From an uncultured Mordavella sp. (lineage in GTDB: Bacteria > Bacillota > Clostridia > Lachnospirales > Lachnospiraceae), in contig CABPCP010000050.1 in NCBI GenBank assembly GCA_902406105.1, positions 1 through 22,680 on the forward strand: a stretch of 22,680 nucleotides of DNA. Reading direction: 5' to 3'. The position numbers and the translations under genes were made by a program. The notes under the pieces are model-generated. The model made no database searches, was not told the DNA's origin, and saw nothing but the letters and a program-made list of their open reading frames with translations. This document shows, piece after piece, positions 1 through 8,289 of the stretch (positions are counted from its first letter, which is position 1; the number at the start of each line of letters is the position of its first letter).

Positions 1-54
1 TTCTTGATAAAAACCGGAAGAATCATTGAAATGTTGATAACTACAATAGAAAAG

Positions 55-113
55 CCCCGGTGTAAACCGGGGACTTTGTCTACAGTCTGAAACGGGCAGG
101 TAACTGCCCGTTT
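55..113 (-). terminator. Two-hairpin terminator element downstream of dhaKL (copy 1)
   Basis: Read on the minus strand, downstream of the kinase stop, a hairpin (stem 113-104 with 99-90, about 10 bp, 4-nt loop TTAC) is followed by the linker TTTCAGACTGTAGACAAAGT (92-73) and then a second hairpin (stem 72-66 with 61-55, 7 bp CCCCGGT/ACCGGGG, loop TTAC) and a short T-rich run (CTTTTC). The linker's first Ts also pair in the first stem. The second hairpin plus T-run is a plausible intrinsic terminator. The first hairpin on the plus strand is also followed by TTTTT, so the element may be bidirectional. The same linker, again between two hairpins, occurs at 22626-22645. Confidence 0.75.
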
Positions 114-157
114 TTGTTCTGATATGCATTTCTTCTTATCCACTTCCGGCGAACAGA

Positions 158-1912
158 CTAAATCTGTCCTTCCACGAATTCACGCATCCCCTGGAAGATC
201 AGCCATACCGACGTGGCTCCCGCATCCTGGTAGCCGATGGCCCGCTCCATCAGGGATTTGGCGCGGCCAAACTTGGCCTGATAATTCTTCGTGTTCTCCA
301 CTCCCTGTCTGGCCGCCGCCTCTGCCGCTTTCAGCATTTCCAAAAGGCTCTTGTCCTGATTGGCCTCCAGCGCCTCCACCGCCGGTGAGAGCGCATCGAC
401 CATGGTCTTGTCTCCAACTTCCGCCTTCCCTCTCTCCTGGATCGCTTCCAGACTCTTTCGCTCCATCTTCGCCAGATCCGATCCAGTCAGAGACGCTTTT
501 GCGTCCATCCCTTTGGCTCCTGCCAGATACAGGCTTCCGAAGATCACGCCCGAGGCTCCGCCCATGCTCAGGAGCATGGCCCTTCCTGCCGCCTCGAACA
601 GGGCATAGACATTCTCTTCTCCTTCCATCTGGCAGAGTTTCCTGCGGACTTTCTGCATCCCCCCTGCCATTCCAATTCCGTGGTCCCCGTCTCCGATGGC
701 GCTGTCCACCTCGGTCAGATAGGGTTTGCTGGCGATGATCTTGTTGGCGATGTAGAGCAGCATATTCCGCGCGTCTTCCCCATTCAGTTCACCAAGCTCG
801 CCTTCCTTGCTGCAGACGACTTCTACGTCTTCCACGTCGCTCTCATCAAACTCCGGTTCCTCTTCCTCCGCCAGAGCAGCACTCTCTTCTTCCGCTTCGA
901 TCCCGGCTCCTGTCAGCTCTCCCTTTGCATAAAACGGGCAATAACAGGGCATATCATAATAGGTCTTCAATTCCTCATCCAGCTTAAACAGGGTAATGGA
1001 GAACCCTCCCATCTCCTGGCTGGTGCAGTAGCTGTTCAGATCTGTGTCGTGAACCTTGATCCCGTCCTGATCCAGCAGCTCTTTCACCTTTCGGTACACG
1101 ATGGCCAGCTCCGCGATGGACGTAGACCCAAGGCCGTTCACCAGCACGCATACTTCATCCCCTGCTTTCAGATCCGCATCCTCCATGATCTGGCCGTACA
1201 TCTTCTCCGCCAGCACGTCCGCATCCTGCCAGTCGGTCCGCAGGACGCCCCTCTCTCCATGAAGGCCCATGCCATATTCGATCTTTCCTTCCGGCAGTTC
1301 AAAGATGGGATGATCCACTCCCGGAAGCTGGGCCGGCGCAGTAGCCACTCCCACGCTCCTGGTGTTGTCCCTTGCCTTCTCGGTGATCCGGGTCACTTCC
1401 TCAAGGCAGAGCCCTGCATCACAGGCTCCTCCCGCGATCTTCACCACGAACACGTCTCCTGCGATGCCCCGGCGGTCGCTGATCCTCTCCTTTGGAGCGC
1501 TGGCAACATCATCCCATACCCTTACATGGGCGGTCGGGATGCCGTCGTCATTGAGGAATTCCTCTCCCATGTCGAAGTTTAAGTTGTCGCCGGCGTAACA
1601 TCCATAGACAAAGAGTACGCCCTTCCCCTGCTCCACAGCCTTCCCGGTCTCGTAGACCGTATTGGGATCCGGGGAAGCGAAGAAATTCCCGCAGGCCGCG
1701 GCGTCTGCCAGACCCTTTCCCACGAATCCGGAGAACATGGGCTCATGGCCGCTGCCGCCTCCGATGACCAGCGCCACCTTATCCTTCCTTCTCTGTTTCA
1801 GGAGGACGCCGTTCACTCTGGGGTGCTTCGCGAAATATCTCCCATAGGCGGCGATATAGCCTTCCATCATTTCCTGCACAACGCGATCCGGGTGATTGAT
1901 TATTTTTCTCAT
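158..1912 (-). CDS. Dihydroxyacetone-type kinase, DhaK-DhaL fusion (ATP-dependent)
   Basis: Cytosolic kinase of the dihydroxyacetone kinase family, which phosphorylates short ketoses (dihydroxyacetone, and in some members erythrulose) with ATP. The DhaK domain spans about residues 1-330. It has GGGSGHEP at 51-58 (His56), Asp109 in CYAGDN, and His218 in GMGLHGE, the residue that forms the hemiaminal with the substrate in this family. The DhaL domain spans about 375-584, with the metal-binding Asp cluster DSAIGDGDH (Asp403, Asp408, Asp410), GGASG at 451-455 and GDKTMVDAL near 500. One-piece DhaK-DhaL proteins are the ATP-dependent rather than the PTS-dependent form. A strongly acidic linker at about 339-363 joins the domains. 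It is the last gene of the importer operon, 22 nt after the dehydrogenase. AGGAG lies 8 nt before the ATG. The family call is firm; the exact ketose is not. Confidence 0.93.
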   Translation of the reverse strand: MRKIINHPDRVVQEMMEGYIAAYGRYFAKHPRVNGVLLKQRRKDKVALVIGGGSGHEPMFSGFVGKGLADAAACGNFFASPDPNTVYETGKAVEQGKGVLFVYGCYAGDNLNFDMGEEFLNDDGIPTAHVRVWDDVASAPKERISDRRGIAGDVFVVKIAGGACDAGLCLEEVTRITEKARDNTRSVGVATAPAQLPGVDHPIFELPEGKIEYGMGLHGERGVLRTDWQDADVLAEKMYGQIMEDADLKAGDEVCVLVNGLGSTSIAELAIVYRKVKELLDQDGIKVHDTDLNSYCTSQEMGGFSITLFKLDEELKTYYDMPCYCPFYAKGELTGAGIEAEEESAALAEEEEPEFDESDVEDVEVVCSKEGELGELNGEDARNMLLYIANKIIASKPYLTEVDSAIGDGDHGIGMAGGMQKVRRKLCQMEGEENVYALFEAAGRAMLLSMGGASGVIFGSLYLAGAKGMDAKASLTGSDLAKMERKSLEAIQERGKAEVGDKTMVDALSPAVEALEANQDKSLLEMLKAAEAAARQGVENTKNYQAKFGRAKSLMERAIGYQDAGATSVWLIFQGMREFVEGQI

Positions 1913-1934
1913 GTCAACATCTCCTTCGCATCTG

Positions 1935-2978
1935 TTACATTTTGATAACGCCCTTGATCACGTCTGCTTTGTTGTCTATGTTATAATTGATTCCTTCTAT
2001 GATGTCCTTGAAATCAAACACATGGGATACGATCGATTTCAACGGGATCTTTCCCTGGCTTACCAGCTTGATGGCCATCGGATAAAGATTCCGGTAACGG
2101 AAGATCGTATACAGTCTTGCTTCCGCGGCGCTCAGACTTCCGATGTCGTAGGTGATCTCTGCATTGGCGCACATTCCCACCAATGTGACTGCTCCGCCCT
2201 TTTTCACCATTTTCGCGGACTGGAGTGTGGTAAACTCTGAGCCGGCAGTCTCATAGACCAGATCACAGCCGCCTCCCGGCAGAGACTGTATAAACTGAAC
2301 CGCATCCCGCTCTCTGCCGTTGATGATCGTCATCGCCCCAACCTCTTTGGCTTTCTCAAGCCTTTTATCCAGTACGTCCACCGCATAGATCTCGTCAATA
2401 CCTGCAGCCTTCAGAGACATGATCGTTACCAGGCCGATGCAGCCGCAGCCCAGGACAACTGCGCTTTGTCCCATCTTTGCTTCCGAGATATTGACTGCGT
2501 GAAGCCCAACCGACAGAGGCTCCATCAGTCCCCCTTCCATGGTGTCCACATTGTCCGGAAGCTTAAAGCACATCTTTGCCGGATGGGCGTAATATTCCAG
2601 GAATACCCCGTCCCTCTCATGAGGAACCGCCATAAAGTCCATCTTGGAGCACAGGTTGTAAAGTCCCTTCTTGCACATTTCACATTCGCCGCAGCCAACT
2701 CCCGGTTCAAGGGCAACTCTGTCTCCGGGCTTTAAGTCTGTCACCTCTGCCCCGACTTCAACGACCGTTCCCCCGGATTCATGTCCAAGCACCAATGGTT
2801 CATCCACGATCCAGTTTCCCACTCTGCCGGCCTCAAAGAAATGCATGTCTGATCCGCAGATTCCTACATATTCGATCTTGACCAGCACTTCATCCGGCCT
2901 GATCCTGGGGATATCTCTTTCCTGGATCTCCATTTCCCGGATTCCTGTCATGACTGCAACTTTCATCTTTCCTTCCAT
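1935..2978 (-). CDS. Zinc-dependent polyol dehydrogenase (sorbitol/xylitol dehydrogenase-like, MDR family)
   Basis: NAD-linked medium-chain dehydrogenase expected to oxidise a polyol to a ketose in the cytosol. The catalytic zinc site is intact: Cys41 (GICGSD), His66-Glu67 (LGHES) and Glu153 (MEPLSVG). The structural zinc cysteines are at 96, 99, 102 and 110. The Rossmann loop is LGCGCIG (176-182), with Asp201 at the end of the next strand, which favours NAD over NADP. At 347 residues the length is normal. The region IVDEPLVLGHE and the EPLSVGLHA motif resemble sorbitol and xylitol dehydrogenases more than threonine or simple alcohol dehydrogenases. Its position between a sugar importer and a ketose kinase supports polyol oxidation. 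An alternative start at Met5 (2966), with GGAAGG just upstream, is possible and would match the usual N-terminus of the family. The substrate is unknown. Confidence 0.88.
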   Translation of the reverse strand: MEGKMKVAVMTGIREMEIQERDIPRIRPDEVLVKIEYVGICGSDMHFFEAGRVGNWIVDEPLVLGHESGGTVVEVGAEVTDLKPGDRVALEPGVGCGECEMCKKGLYNLCSKMDFMAVPHERDGVFLEYYAHPAKMCFKLPDNVDTMEGGLMEPLSVGLHAVNISEAKMGQSAVVLGCGCIGLVTIMSLKAAGIDEIYAVDVLDKRLEKAKEVGAMTIINGRERDAVQFIQSLPGGGCDLVYETAGSEFTTLQSAKMVKKGGAVTLVGMCANAEITYDIGSLSAAEARLYTIFRYRNLYPMAIKLVSQGKIPLKSIVSHVFDFKDIIEGINYNIDNKADVIKGVIKM

Positions 2979-3026
2979 TCACAACACCTCTTTCTTTGAT
3001 ATTTTTTTAACAATTCTTTCTTTTTT

Positions 3027-3054
3027 ATGTGGCTGGGAATACTCCCAACCACAT
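3027..3054 (-). other. Intercistronic stem-loop between the binding-protein gene and the dehydrogenase gene
   Basis: Arms ATGTGG/CCACAT and TGGGA/TCCCA, separated by one C-A mismatch and closed by a 4-nt loop, lie in the 120-nt gap after the binding-protein stop. On the minus strand there is no T-run after it, so it is not a typical terminator. A stem-loop directly after the binding-protein gene commonly protects that part of an operon mRNA and lets it be made in excess; this role is inferred. Confidence 0.5.
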
Positions 3055-3098
3055 TTTCACTTTCTCAGGGCTCTCATTGAATTTCCTTATCTTCCGCT

Positions 3099-4094
3099 TT
3101 ACTCGGCATACACCGTTGTCAGAAGCTCGTCTACATTGTCTGTTGTGATCCAGGTCATCTCGATATAATCAAGCGTTTTCTCTGTCACAGTTCCCTCCAG
3201 CACATCATATGCTTTCTGGATAGCCTCCTGGCCTTCCAGCGCAGCATCCTGATATACGGTTCCCAGAAGCTGTCCTTCCTTGATCGCGGTGCAGCCATCC
3301 TTGATCGCATCCACGCCAGTCACAACAACCTGGTCTTTCACGCCAGCTGCCTCTAACGCCTGGATTGCTCCCAGGGCCATCTCATCGTTCTGAGCCACAA
3401 CTGCATCGATCTCGCCGCCAAAGGTCTCGATCCAGTTCTCAACCAGTGTAAGCGCTTCCTCACGGCTCCAGTTCGCGGTCTGCTGCGCAAGCAGCTCTAC
3501 CTTGCCTTCGTACTGCTCAAGGACATTCATATTTCCTTCCAGACGCTGGATCTGAGCAGACTGCCCGATCGGGCCTTCCAGAATTACTACATTTCCTTCT
3601 CCGCCGATCTCATCGATCGCGTACTGCATTTCCAGTTCTCCGGCCAGAACATCGTCCGGTCCTACATAATGATAGGCTTCGTCTGTATTGATCAGCATAT
3701 TAACGCCTACCAGCGGGATTCCCGCCTCTTCACACATATCAAGGGCCGGTACGATCGCGTCTGAATCCACCGCTGCCACTACGATCACGTCTACATCCTG
3801 AGCGATCAGATTCTCTACCTGTGTGATCTGATTCTGGGCGTCATTCTGCGCATCCAGCATAACCAGGTCGCATCCCAACTCCTCTGCTTTTTCTTCCATA
3901 CCTTCTACCATCAGGGTGATGAACTCTGTCATGTAGTATACGGTACATCCTATCGTATAGCTTCCATCGCCGCCTTCCGCGCTGCTCTCTTCGCCGCCTT
4001 CCGCAGATTCTTCCTCTGTTCCGGAACTGCAGCCCACCAGCATAGAAGCTATCATTGCCACTACCATCAATACTGCTAATAATCTTTTTTTCAT
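3099..4094 (-). CDS. Sugar ABC transporter substrate-binding lipoprotein (RbsB/Peripla_BP_4 type)
   Basis: Extracytoplasmic binding protein that captures the substrate and delivers it to the adjacent permease. The start chosen is the ATG at 4094 (MKKRLLAVLMVV), because AGGAGG lies 6 nt upstream; an in-frame ATG at 4112 overlaps the permease stop (TAATG) and lacks that site. The signal peptide ends in a lipobox (LVGC), so the protein is lipid-anchored, as expected in a Gram-positive. A Gly/Glu/Ser-rich acidic linker follows the cysteine. The mature part shows the RbsB fold pattern: YTIGCTVYYMTEF at the start, then DAQND, the DVDVIVVAAVDSDA strand-turn, and VVAQNDEMALGA with VTGVDAI near the end. 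The importer gene order ATPase-permease-binding protein is conserved. The sequence does not identify the ligand. Confidence 0.92.
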   Translation of the reverse strand: MKKRLLAVLMVVAMIASMLVGCSSGTEEESAEGGEESSAEGGDGSYTIGCTVYYMTEFITLMVEGMEEKAEELGCDLVMLDAQNDAQNQITQVENLIAQDVDVIVVAAVDSDAIVPALDMCEEAGIPLVGVNMLINTDEAYHYVGPDDVLAGELEMQYAIDEIGGEGNVVILEGPIGQSAQIQRLEGNMNVLEQYEGKVELLAQQTANWSREEALTLVENWIETFGGEIDAVVAQNDEMALGAIQALEAAGVKDQVVVTGVDAIKDGCTAIKEGQLLGTVYQDAALEGQEAIQKAYDVLEGTVTEKTLDYIEMTWITTDNVDELLTTVYAE

Positions 4095-4111
4095 ACTTTT
4101 CCTCCTCGTCA

Positions 4112-5056
4112 TTAATTGTTGCGTTTTGAATCGATTAATATCGCCCCGAGAATAATCAATCCCTTTACAATCTGCTGATAAAATGAAGAAACATTTAACA
4201 GATCCAATCCGTTATTTACAATTCCCAGAAGGATCGCTCCCACGATCGTTCCCCAAAGTCTTCCTCTTCCTCCTGAGAGACTGGTTCCGCCGATTACTGT
4301 TGCCGCGATCGCATCCAGCTCATAGCTTTCTCCTGCCTGCGGCAGTCCCGCGGATACCCGGGAGGTCAGAATGATCGCCGCAAGTCCGCATGCTACACCG
4401 CTGAGCACGTAGACGAACATCTTAATCTTCTTTACGTTGATGCCTGATACCATCGCCGCATTTTCGTTGCCTCCTACCGCGTACACATATCTTCCAAATT
4501 TCAGCTTCGTCAGCATAACATTGGCGATTATGAAGACAACGATCAGAATAACCGTTGGTATTGGAATTCCGATAATACTGCCTTTCCCGATAGCCAGAAA
4601 TTCTTCCGGAAGATTAGAGATCGGCCGGCCGTCGCTGTACACGTATGTCATTCCTCTTGCGATCGTCATCATAGAAAGGGTTACCACAAAGGGAGCCGCC
4701 TTCCAGTATGCCACAAAATACCCATTGTAAAGGCCAAGCAGCGCGCCCAGCGCAACTGCAATCAGTACGATCGCAATCAGGGGATAATCCTGATCTCTTA
4801 AAAGTCCGGCTGCGATAATGCCGGAGAATGCCACGATCGAACCTACAGAAAGATCGATACCCCCTGTCAGACAGACGACCGTCATACCAATGGCCAGTAT
4901 TCCATTGACCGCAATCTGTCGAAGCACGTTCATCAAGTTCGTCACCGTCAGGAAATTCGGTGATACAAATGACAGGATCAGTCCCAGACCAACAACGATA
5001 AAAATCAGCATATATGTCTGGATCCAGCCTTTTTCAAATCCCTTCACTTTCTCCAT
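4112..5056 (-). CDS. Sugar ABC transporter permease (RbsC type, BPD_transp_2)
   Basis: Integral membrane subunit of the importer, 314 residues, with many hydrophobic segments and the RbsC-like signature regions. LTVTNLMNVLRQIAVNGILAIGMTVV comes early, followed by the GGIDLSVGSIVA loop. Late in the protein come DAIAATVIGGTSLSGGRG and GTIVGAILLGIVNNGL, the stretch that includes the contact with the ATPase. Only one permease gene is present, so a homodimer is expected, as in ribose importers. The gene starts at the ATPase stop in a TAATG overlap with AGGAGG 9 nt upstream, indicating translational coupling, and it ends in the same type of junction near the binding-protein gene. Confidence 0.93.
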   Translation of the reverse strand: MEKVKGFEKGWIQTYMLIFIVVGLGLILSFVSPNFLTVTNLMNVLRQIAVNGILAIGMTVVCLTGGIDLSVGSIVAFSGIIAAGLLRDQDYPLIAIVLIAVALGALLGLYNGYFVAYWKAAPFVVTLSMMTIARGMTYVYSDGRPISNLPEEFLAIGKGSIIGIPIPTVILIVVFIIANVMLTKLKFGRYVYAVGGNENAAMVSGINVKKIKMFVYVLSGVACGLAAIILTSRVSAGLPQAGESYELDAIAATVIGGTSLSGGRGRLWGTIVGAILLGIVNNGLDLLNVSSFYQQIVKGLIILGAILIDSKRNN

Positions 5057-6561
5057 TACTCTGTTCCTCCTTCTTCCACATCTGCCGCCAGAAGCATGAT
5101 CTTTTCCTGTGTGGCTTCTTCTTTCTCCAGCTCTCCGGTTTTTCTTCCTTCATAGAAGACAATGACCCTGTCTGACAATCCCAGGATCTCCGGCATCTCT
5201 GACGAAATGACGATGATCGCCTTCCCTTCTTCTGCCAGTTTTACGATCAGCTTGTAAATCTCGGTTTTCGCGCCTACGTCGATTCCTCTCGTAGGCTCGT
5301 CAAAAATCAGGATATCCGGGTTCTGGAGCAGCCACTTGGCAAGTACGATCTTCTGCTGATTTCCTCCGCTTAGCTGCGCCACCAGCTGCTGCATGCTCGG
5401 CGTCTTGATACTGAGCTTCTCTCTGTATTCTTCCGCCGCCTTCATGGCTTTCCTTTTGTTGATCGCCCCCAGCTTGTTGGACATCTCCGTAAGGGAGGGA
5501 AGGATTGTATTATCATATACGCTCATGGTAAGGACCAGTCCGTTTCCCTTTCTGTCCTCCGTCACATATCCGACCCCTTTGGAGATGATCTTCTGCGGGG
5601 AAGGCTTTTCCACCTTCTCCCCATGGATATAGATCTCCCCGGATGTGGGCTGGGTAATGCCAAATAGAGCGTTCATCACTTCGGTCCGTCCTGATCCCAT
5701 CAGGCCCGAGAATCCCAGAATCTCGCCCTTATTCAGAACAAAGGAAATATCCTCAAAAACTCCTTTCTGGCTCAGGTTCTCTACCCTTAGGACCTCTGAT
5801 CCGATCTGGTTGTGCCTCTCTGGATAGATTTCAGCCAGTTCTCTGTCTACCATCTTTACCACAAGCTGATTCTCGTCGATTTCATCTGCATCGTAAGTCC
5901 CGATATAATTTCCATCCCGGAAGACGGTAATCTCATCCGCGATACGGAAGACCTCGTCCATCTTATGCGTAATATAGACAATACACCGCCCGTCTTCCTT
6001 TAGACTTCGAATAATATCAAACAGATTCGCGACTTCTCTCTCTGTAATCGTAGCAGAAGGCTCGTCCATAATGATGATTTCCGCGTTGTAGGACAACGCC
6101 TTCGCAATCTCTATCATCTGCATCTGCGAGACGGTAAGCTGCTTCATCAGCATGGTAGGCGGCAGGTCCACTCCCACCCGTTCCAGCAGCAGGGACGCTT
6201 CGCTGTTCATCTTTTTATAATCGACCAGCTTTCCCTTGCAGAATTCCTTTCCCAGAAACAGGTTCTCCGCAATGGTCATATCCAGGATCGGGCTCAGTTC
6301 CTGATGGATCATGGATATCCCATGGCTCAGCGCCTGTTTGGGCGTGTAAAAAGCAACCTTCTCGCCATGAAGAAAGATCTCGCCTTCGTCTGCCTGATAA
6401 ATGCCCGCGATGATCTTCATCAAAGTTGATTTCCCGGCACCGTTTTCTCCCATCAGCGCATGGACCTTCCCCTTTACCAACCTGAAATTAACGTTGGACA
6501 AGGCCCGAACCCCAGGAAACTGCTTTGTGATATGTTTCGCTTCAAGCACGACATTTTCCAT
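5056..6561 (-). CDS. Sugar ABC transporter ATP-binding protein (RbsA/MglA type, tandem NBD)
   Basis: ATPase subunit of the importer with two nucleotide-binding domains in one chain. NBD1 has Walker A GENGAGKST at 38-46, the signature-like LTVSQMQM, Walker B IIIMDEPSA and the H-loop YITHK. NBD2 has the degenerate GLMGSGRTE loop normal for this family, LSGGNQQK and ILIFDEPTRGID. The start is placed at 6561 (MENVVLEAKH), which has GGGAGGAAAAAGCT directly upstream; an in-frame ATG 16 codons earlier adds a basic, non-homologous leader. With this start the length is 501 residues, the family norm. It is the first gene of the importer operon and overlaps the permease by one nucleotide. The gene immediately upstream (6838-8289) encodes a diverged relative of this protein. 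Confidence 0.94.
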   Translation of the reverse strand: MENVVLEAKHITKQFPGVRALSNVNFRLVKGKVHALMGENGAGKSTLMKIIAGIYQADEGEIFLHGEKVAFYTPKQALSHGISMIHQELSPILDMTIAENLFLGKEFCKGKLVDYKKMNSEASLLLERVGVDLPPTMLMKQLTVSQMQMIEIAKALSYNAEIIIMDEPSATITEREVANLFDIIRSLKEDGRCIVYITHKMDEVFRIADEITVFRDGNYIGTYDADEIDENQLVVKMVDRELAEIYPERHNQIGSEVLRVENLSQKGVFEDISFVLNKGEILGFSGLMGSGRTEVMNALFGITQPTSGEIYIHGEKVEKPSPQKIISKGVGYVTEDRKGNGLVLTMSVYDNTILPSLTEMSNKLGAINKRKAMKAAEEYREKLSIKTPSMQQLVAQLSGGNQQKIVLAKWLLQNPDILIFDEPTRGIDVGAKTEIYKLIVKLAEEGKAIIVISSEMPEILGLSDRVIVFYEGRKTGELEKEEATQEKIMLLAADVEEGGTE

Positions 6562-6651
6562 AGCTTTTTCCTCCCATCCACATTTCGACTTTCCTCTTTT
6601 TCTTACCAAAAGCCTAACACATTTCTCCCCTCGCTCAAACTTACCATCTTC

Positions 6652-6657
6652 ATAATA
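6652..6657 (-). promoter_or_regulatory. Candidate -10 of the importer operon promoter
   Basis: On the minus strand TATTAT lies about 90 nt before the ATPase ATG, inside the 232-nt gap after the terminator of the preceding operon. No recognisable -35 stands 16-18 nt upstream (TAACTC at 17 nt). That would suit a promoter needing an activator such as the neighbouring AraC-type response regulator. This is a weak match on its own. Confidence 0.3.
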
Positions 6658-6690
6658 GGGGTGACAATCTTTGGGAGTTATGTAATTTGA

Positions 6691-6710
6691 ATAATATTTA
6701 CATATATTAT
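6691..6710. promoter_or_regulatory. Inverted repeat upstream of the importer operon, possible activator site
   Basis: ATAATAT and ATATTAT are perfect 7-bp arms around a 6-bp spacer (TTACAT). The repeat sits about 45-65 bp upstream of the start site implied by the candidate -10, a usual place for an activator. AT-rich arms can arise by chance, so regulatory function is inference; the response regulator at 9318-10925 is the obvious candidate partner. Confidence 0.3.
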
Positions 6711-6787
6711 GTTATTTTTTTGTCTATCTTGTTTATCCAGGAACCACTCTGCGCAGACGCGGCAGCCTCCCGTTGGGTATATTGCGC

Positions 6788-6829
6788 ATAAAAACAGCCG
6801 GCCGGTCCTTTATCGAACCAATCGGCTGT
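6788..6829 (-). terminator. Terminator of the two-component/pseudo-ATPase operon
   Basis: Just after the stop at 6838, the minus strand carries ACAGCCG ... CGGCTGT (arms 6829-6823 and 6800-6794) with an inner GGTTC/GGACC pairing, followed by TTTTTATG. This is a standard intrinsic terminator and separates the regulatory operon from the importer operon. Confidence 0.75.
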
Positions 6830-6837
6830 GATCATTC

Positions 6838-8289
6838 CTACCCCTCCGCGTACAGGAACCGGTAGGCTTCTTCCTTTTCTATGATCTCCCCGTGCCTGAT
6901 ATAGACTTCCCGGCCGCTGCAGTAATTCAGTTCCGCTGTATTGGATGTAATGACCAGAAGGGGGATCTTTCTCTCCCTCAGCATATACAGCATCTCTCTG
7001 GCAGTCTCTCTGGCCTGTATATCTCCTTCCGCGAATGGCTGGATACACACTAACAGTTCCGGGGAGTAGAGCAGCCATTTGCTGTAGAGCACCTTTTGTA
7101 CTTCTGACGGCGATAATTCTTTGATCTTTTTTCGATATAATCCTCTGTCAATGACCTCCTCCAGCAGGATCTTGATGCTTTTTTTATATTTAGGCACCAC
7201 CCATATCCCCGGCACTTTTCTCGAGAGCAGGATCTGAAGGTTGTCCATGACAGAAAGTTCTTCAAACAGCGTTGCCACCGCCGGATTTCCTTCCACAATA
7301 CCTATCCCGCTCTTCAGCCTGCTGCCGCCTTTCTTGATCTCGATCGACTTATCTCCATAGATAATCCTTCCAGAGCAAACCGGTATCTCTCCCCGAAATA
7401 CCCCTGTCACTTCCTCGAAGCTTTTTTCATCGATACAGAAAAGCTTTACGATCTCACCCCGCGCCACGCAGAACGTTACATCTTTTAGATATTCCGATGA
7501 AAGCCTTTGGATCTCTACCACCTTTGTTTCATCGGAAGTCCCAGGCAGGATCCTGTTTTCATCCGCTCTCTTTTTCATCTCATCGTGATAGAGAATCGTA
7601 TGCAGAAGCATATAATCGCAGTCTTCCGCTTCTTTGATTGCGTAGGTTTTCCCATGTTTGATGATGACCACAGTGTTTACATACCTAAAATCGATATCCT
7701 CCAGGGGCTCCACAATGATGCAGGAAACGCCTTTCTCCCTCATCTTCTCCAGAAGTTTCATGACCTGACGCATCTCATTGCTGCTCAGTGAATTACTGAG
7801 CGTTGTCAGGACCAGGATCTTCCGACCGGCCAGATAGGCTTTCATGATCTCAATCTGCACCTTCTCGAAATCAGAAAGTCTTTTGACCGGCCGCTCAATA
7901 TCGATGGCGATCTCAAACTCTTCGAACAGCCGGGCGGCACTCTTTCTGTATTTCCTGGTACTGACCCACTGTTCTTCTGCCTCCGGCCGCAGCAGGAATA
8001 TGTTTTCCACCATAGATACCGCATCGATCAGGATACTCTCCCGCGATATGACCGCGATCTTCTCCCGCAGAAGATCCGCCGCCTGTTTTTCCGCGATCAG
8101 CCGTTCATTATAATAGACCTTCTCGTAGTCTGCCTTTTCTTTCCCGGTCAGGATCTGGAGGAACGCATGCTTTTCCTGGATATTGTCAAAGACACAGTGG
8201 ACGATCTCCCCCTCGCAGACCTGAATCTGTATTCCTTTCAGCAGCGTTCCTTTTCGCAGACTTTCAATCCGCAATCGTTCTTTCTTCAT
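6838..8289 (-). CDS. Tandem ABC-ATPase-like protein lacking nucleotide-binding motifs (RbsA paralogue, probable regulatory pseudo-ATPase)
   Basis: The 483-residue protein follows the RbsA layout end to end, but the catalytic motifs are gone. Where NBD1 should have Walker A it reads CVFDNIQEKHAF, and in NBD2 it reads FCIDEKSFEEV. The Walker B positions read ILVLTTLSNS and LLVCIQPFAEGD, without the Asp-Glu pair, and the H-loop reads IVEPLED. Homology is still clear: LSDFEKVQIEIMKAYLAG and LSPSEVQKVLYSKWLL match the signature helices of the neighbouring active ATPase, and VYIRHGEIIEKE matches the domain end. The ORF is intact, so it is a maintained protein rather than a decayed gene. It overlaps the histidine kinase gene by 26 nt and ends at its own terminator, so it is made with the kinase, not with the importer. 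ATP hydrolysis is unlikely. A scaffold or sensor role linking importer and kinase is inference. Confidence 0.8.
   Translation of the reverse strand: MKKERLRIESLRKGTLLKGIQIQVCEGEIVHCVFDNIQEKHAFLQILTGKEKADYEKVYYNERLIAEKQAADLLREKIAVISRESILIDAVSMVENIFLLRPEAEEQWVSTRKYRKSAARLFEEFEIAIDIERPVKRLSDFEKVQIEIMKAYLAGRKILVLTTLSNSLSSNEMRQVMKLLEKMREKGVSCIIVEPLEDIDFRYVNTVVIIKHGKTYAIKEAEDCDYMLLHTILYHDEMKKRADENRILPGTSDETKVVEIQRLSSEYLKDVTFCVARGEIVKLFCIDEKSFEEVTGVFRGEIPVCSGRIIYGDKSIEIKKGGSRLKSGIGIVEGNPAVATLFEELSVMDNLQILLSRKVPGIWVVPKYKKSIKILLEEVIDRGLYRKKIKELSPSEVQKVLYSKWLLYSPELLVCIQPFAEGDIQARETAREMLYMLRERKIPLLVITSNTAELNYCSGREVYIRHGEIIEKEEAYRFLYAEG

Noticed and set aside
680..1582. 300-codon plus-strand ORF antisense to the DhaK-DhaL gene
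   Set aside because: Shadow of a gene with complete catalytic residues; composition not protein-like.
158..2978. Simple glycerol dissimilation (glycerol dehydrogenase + dihydroxyacetone kinase)
   Set aside because: The dehydrogenase is a zinc medium-chain SDH-like enzyme, not GldA-type, there is no GlpF, and the transporter is ribose-type. It is not excluded, but less fitting.
6707..7078. 123-codon minus-strand ORF overlapping the end of the pseudo-ATPase gene
   Set aside because: Different frame from the homologous protein, and it crosses the terminator at 6794-6829. The pseudo-ATPase frame shows clear homology to RbsA up to its own stop.
6838..8289. Treating the diverged ABC ATPase as a decayed pseudogene
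   Set aside because: 483 codons without stop or frameshift, domain spacing kept, and translational overlap with the kinase gene argue for selection on a working protein.
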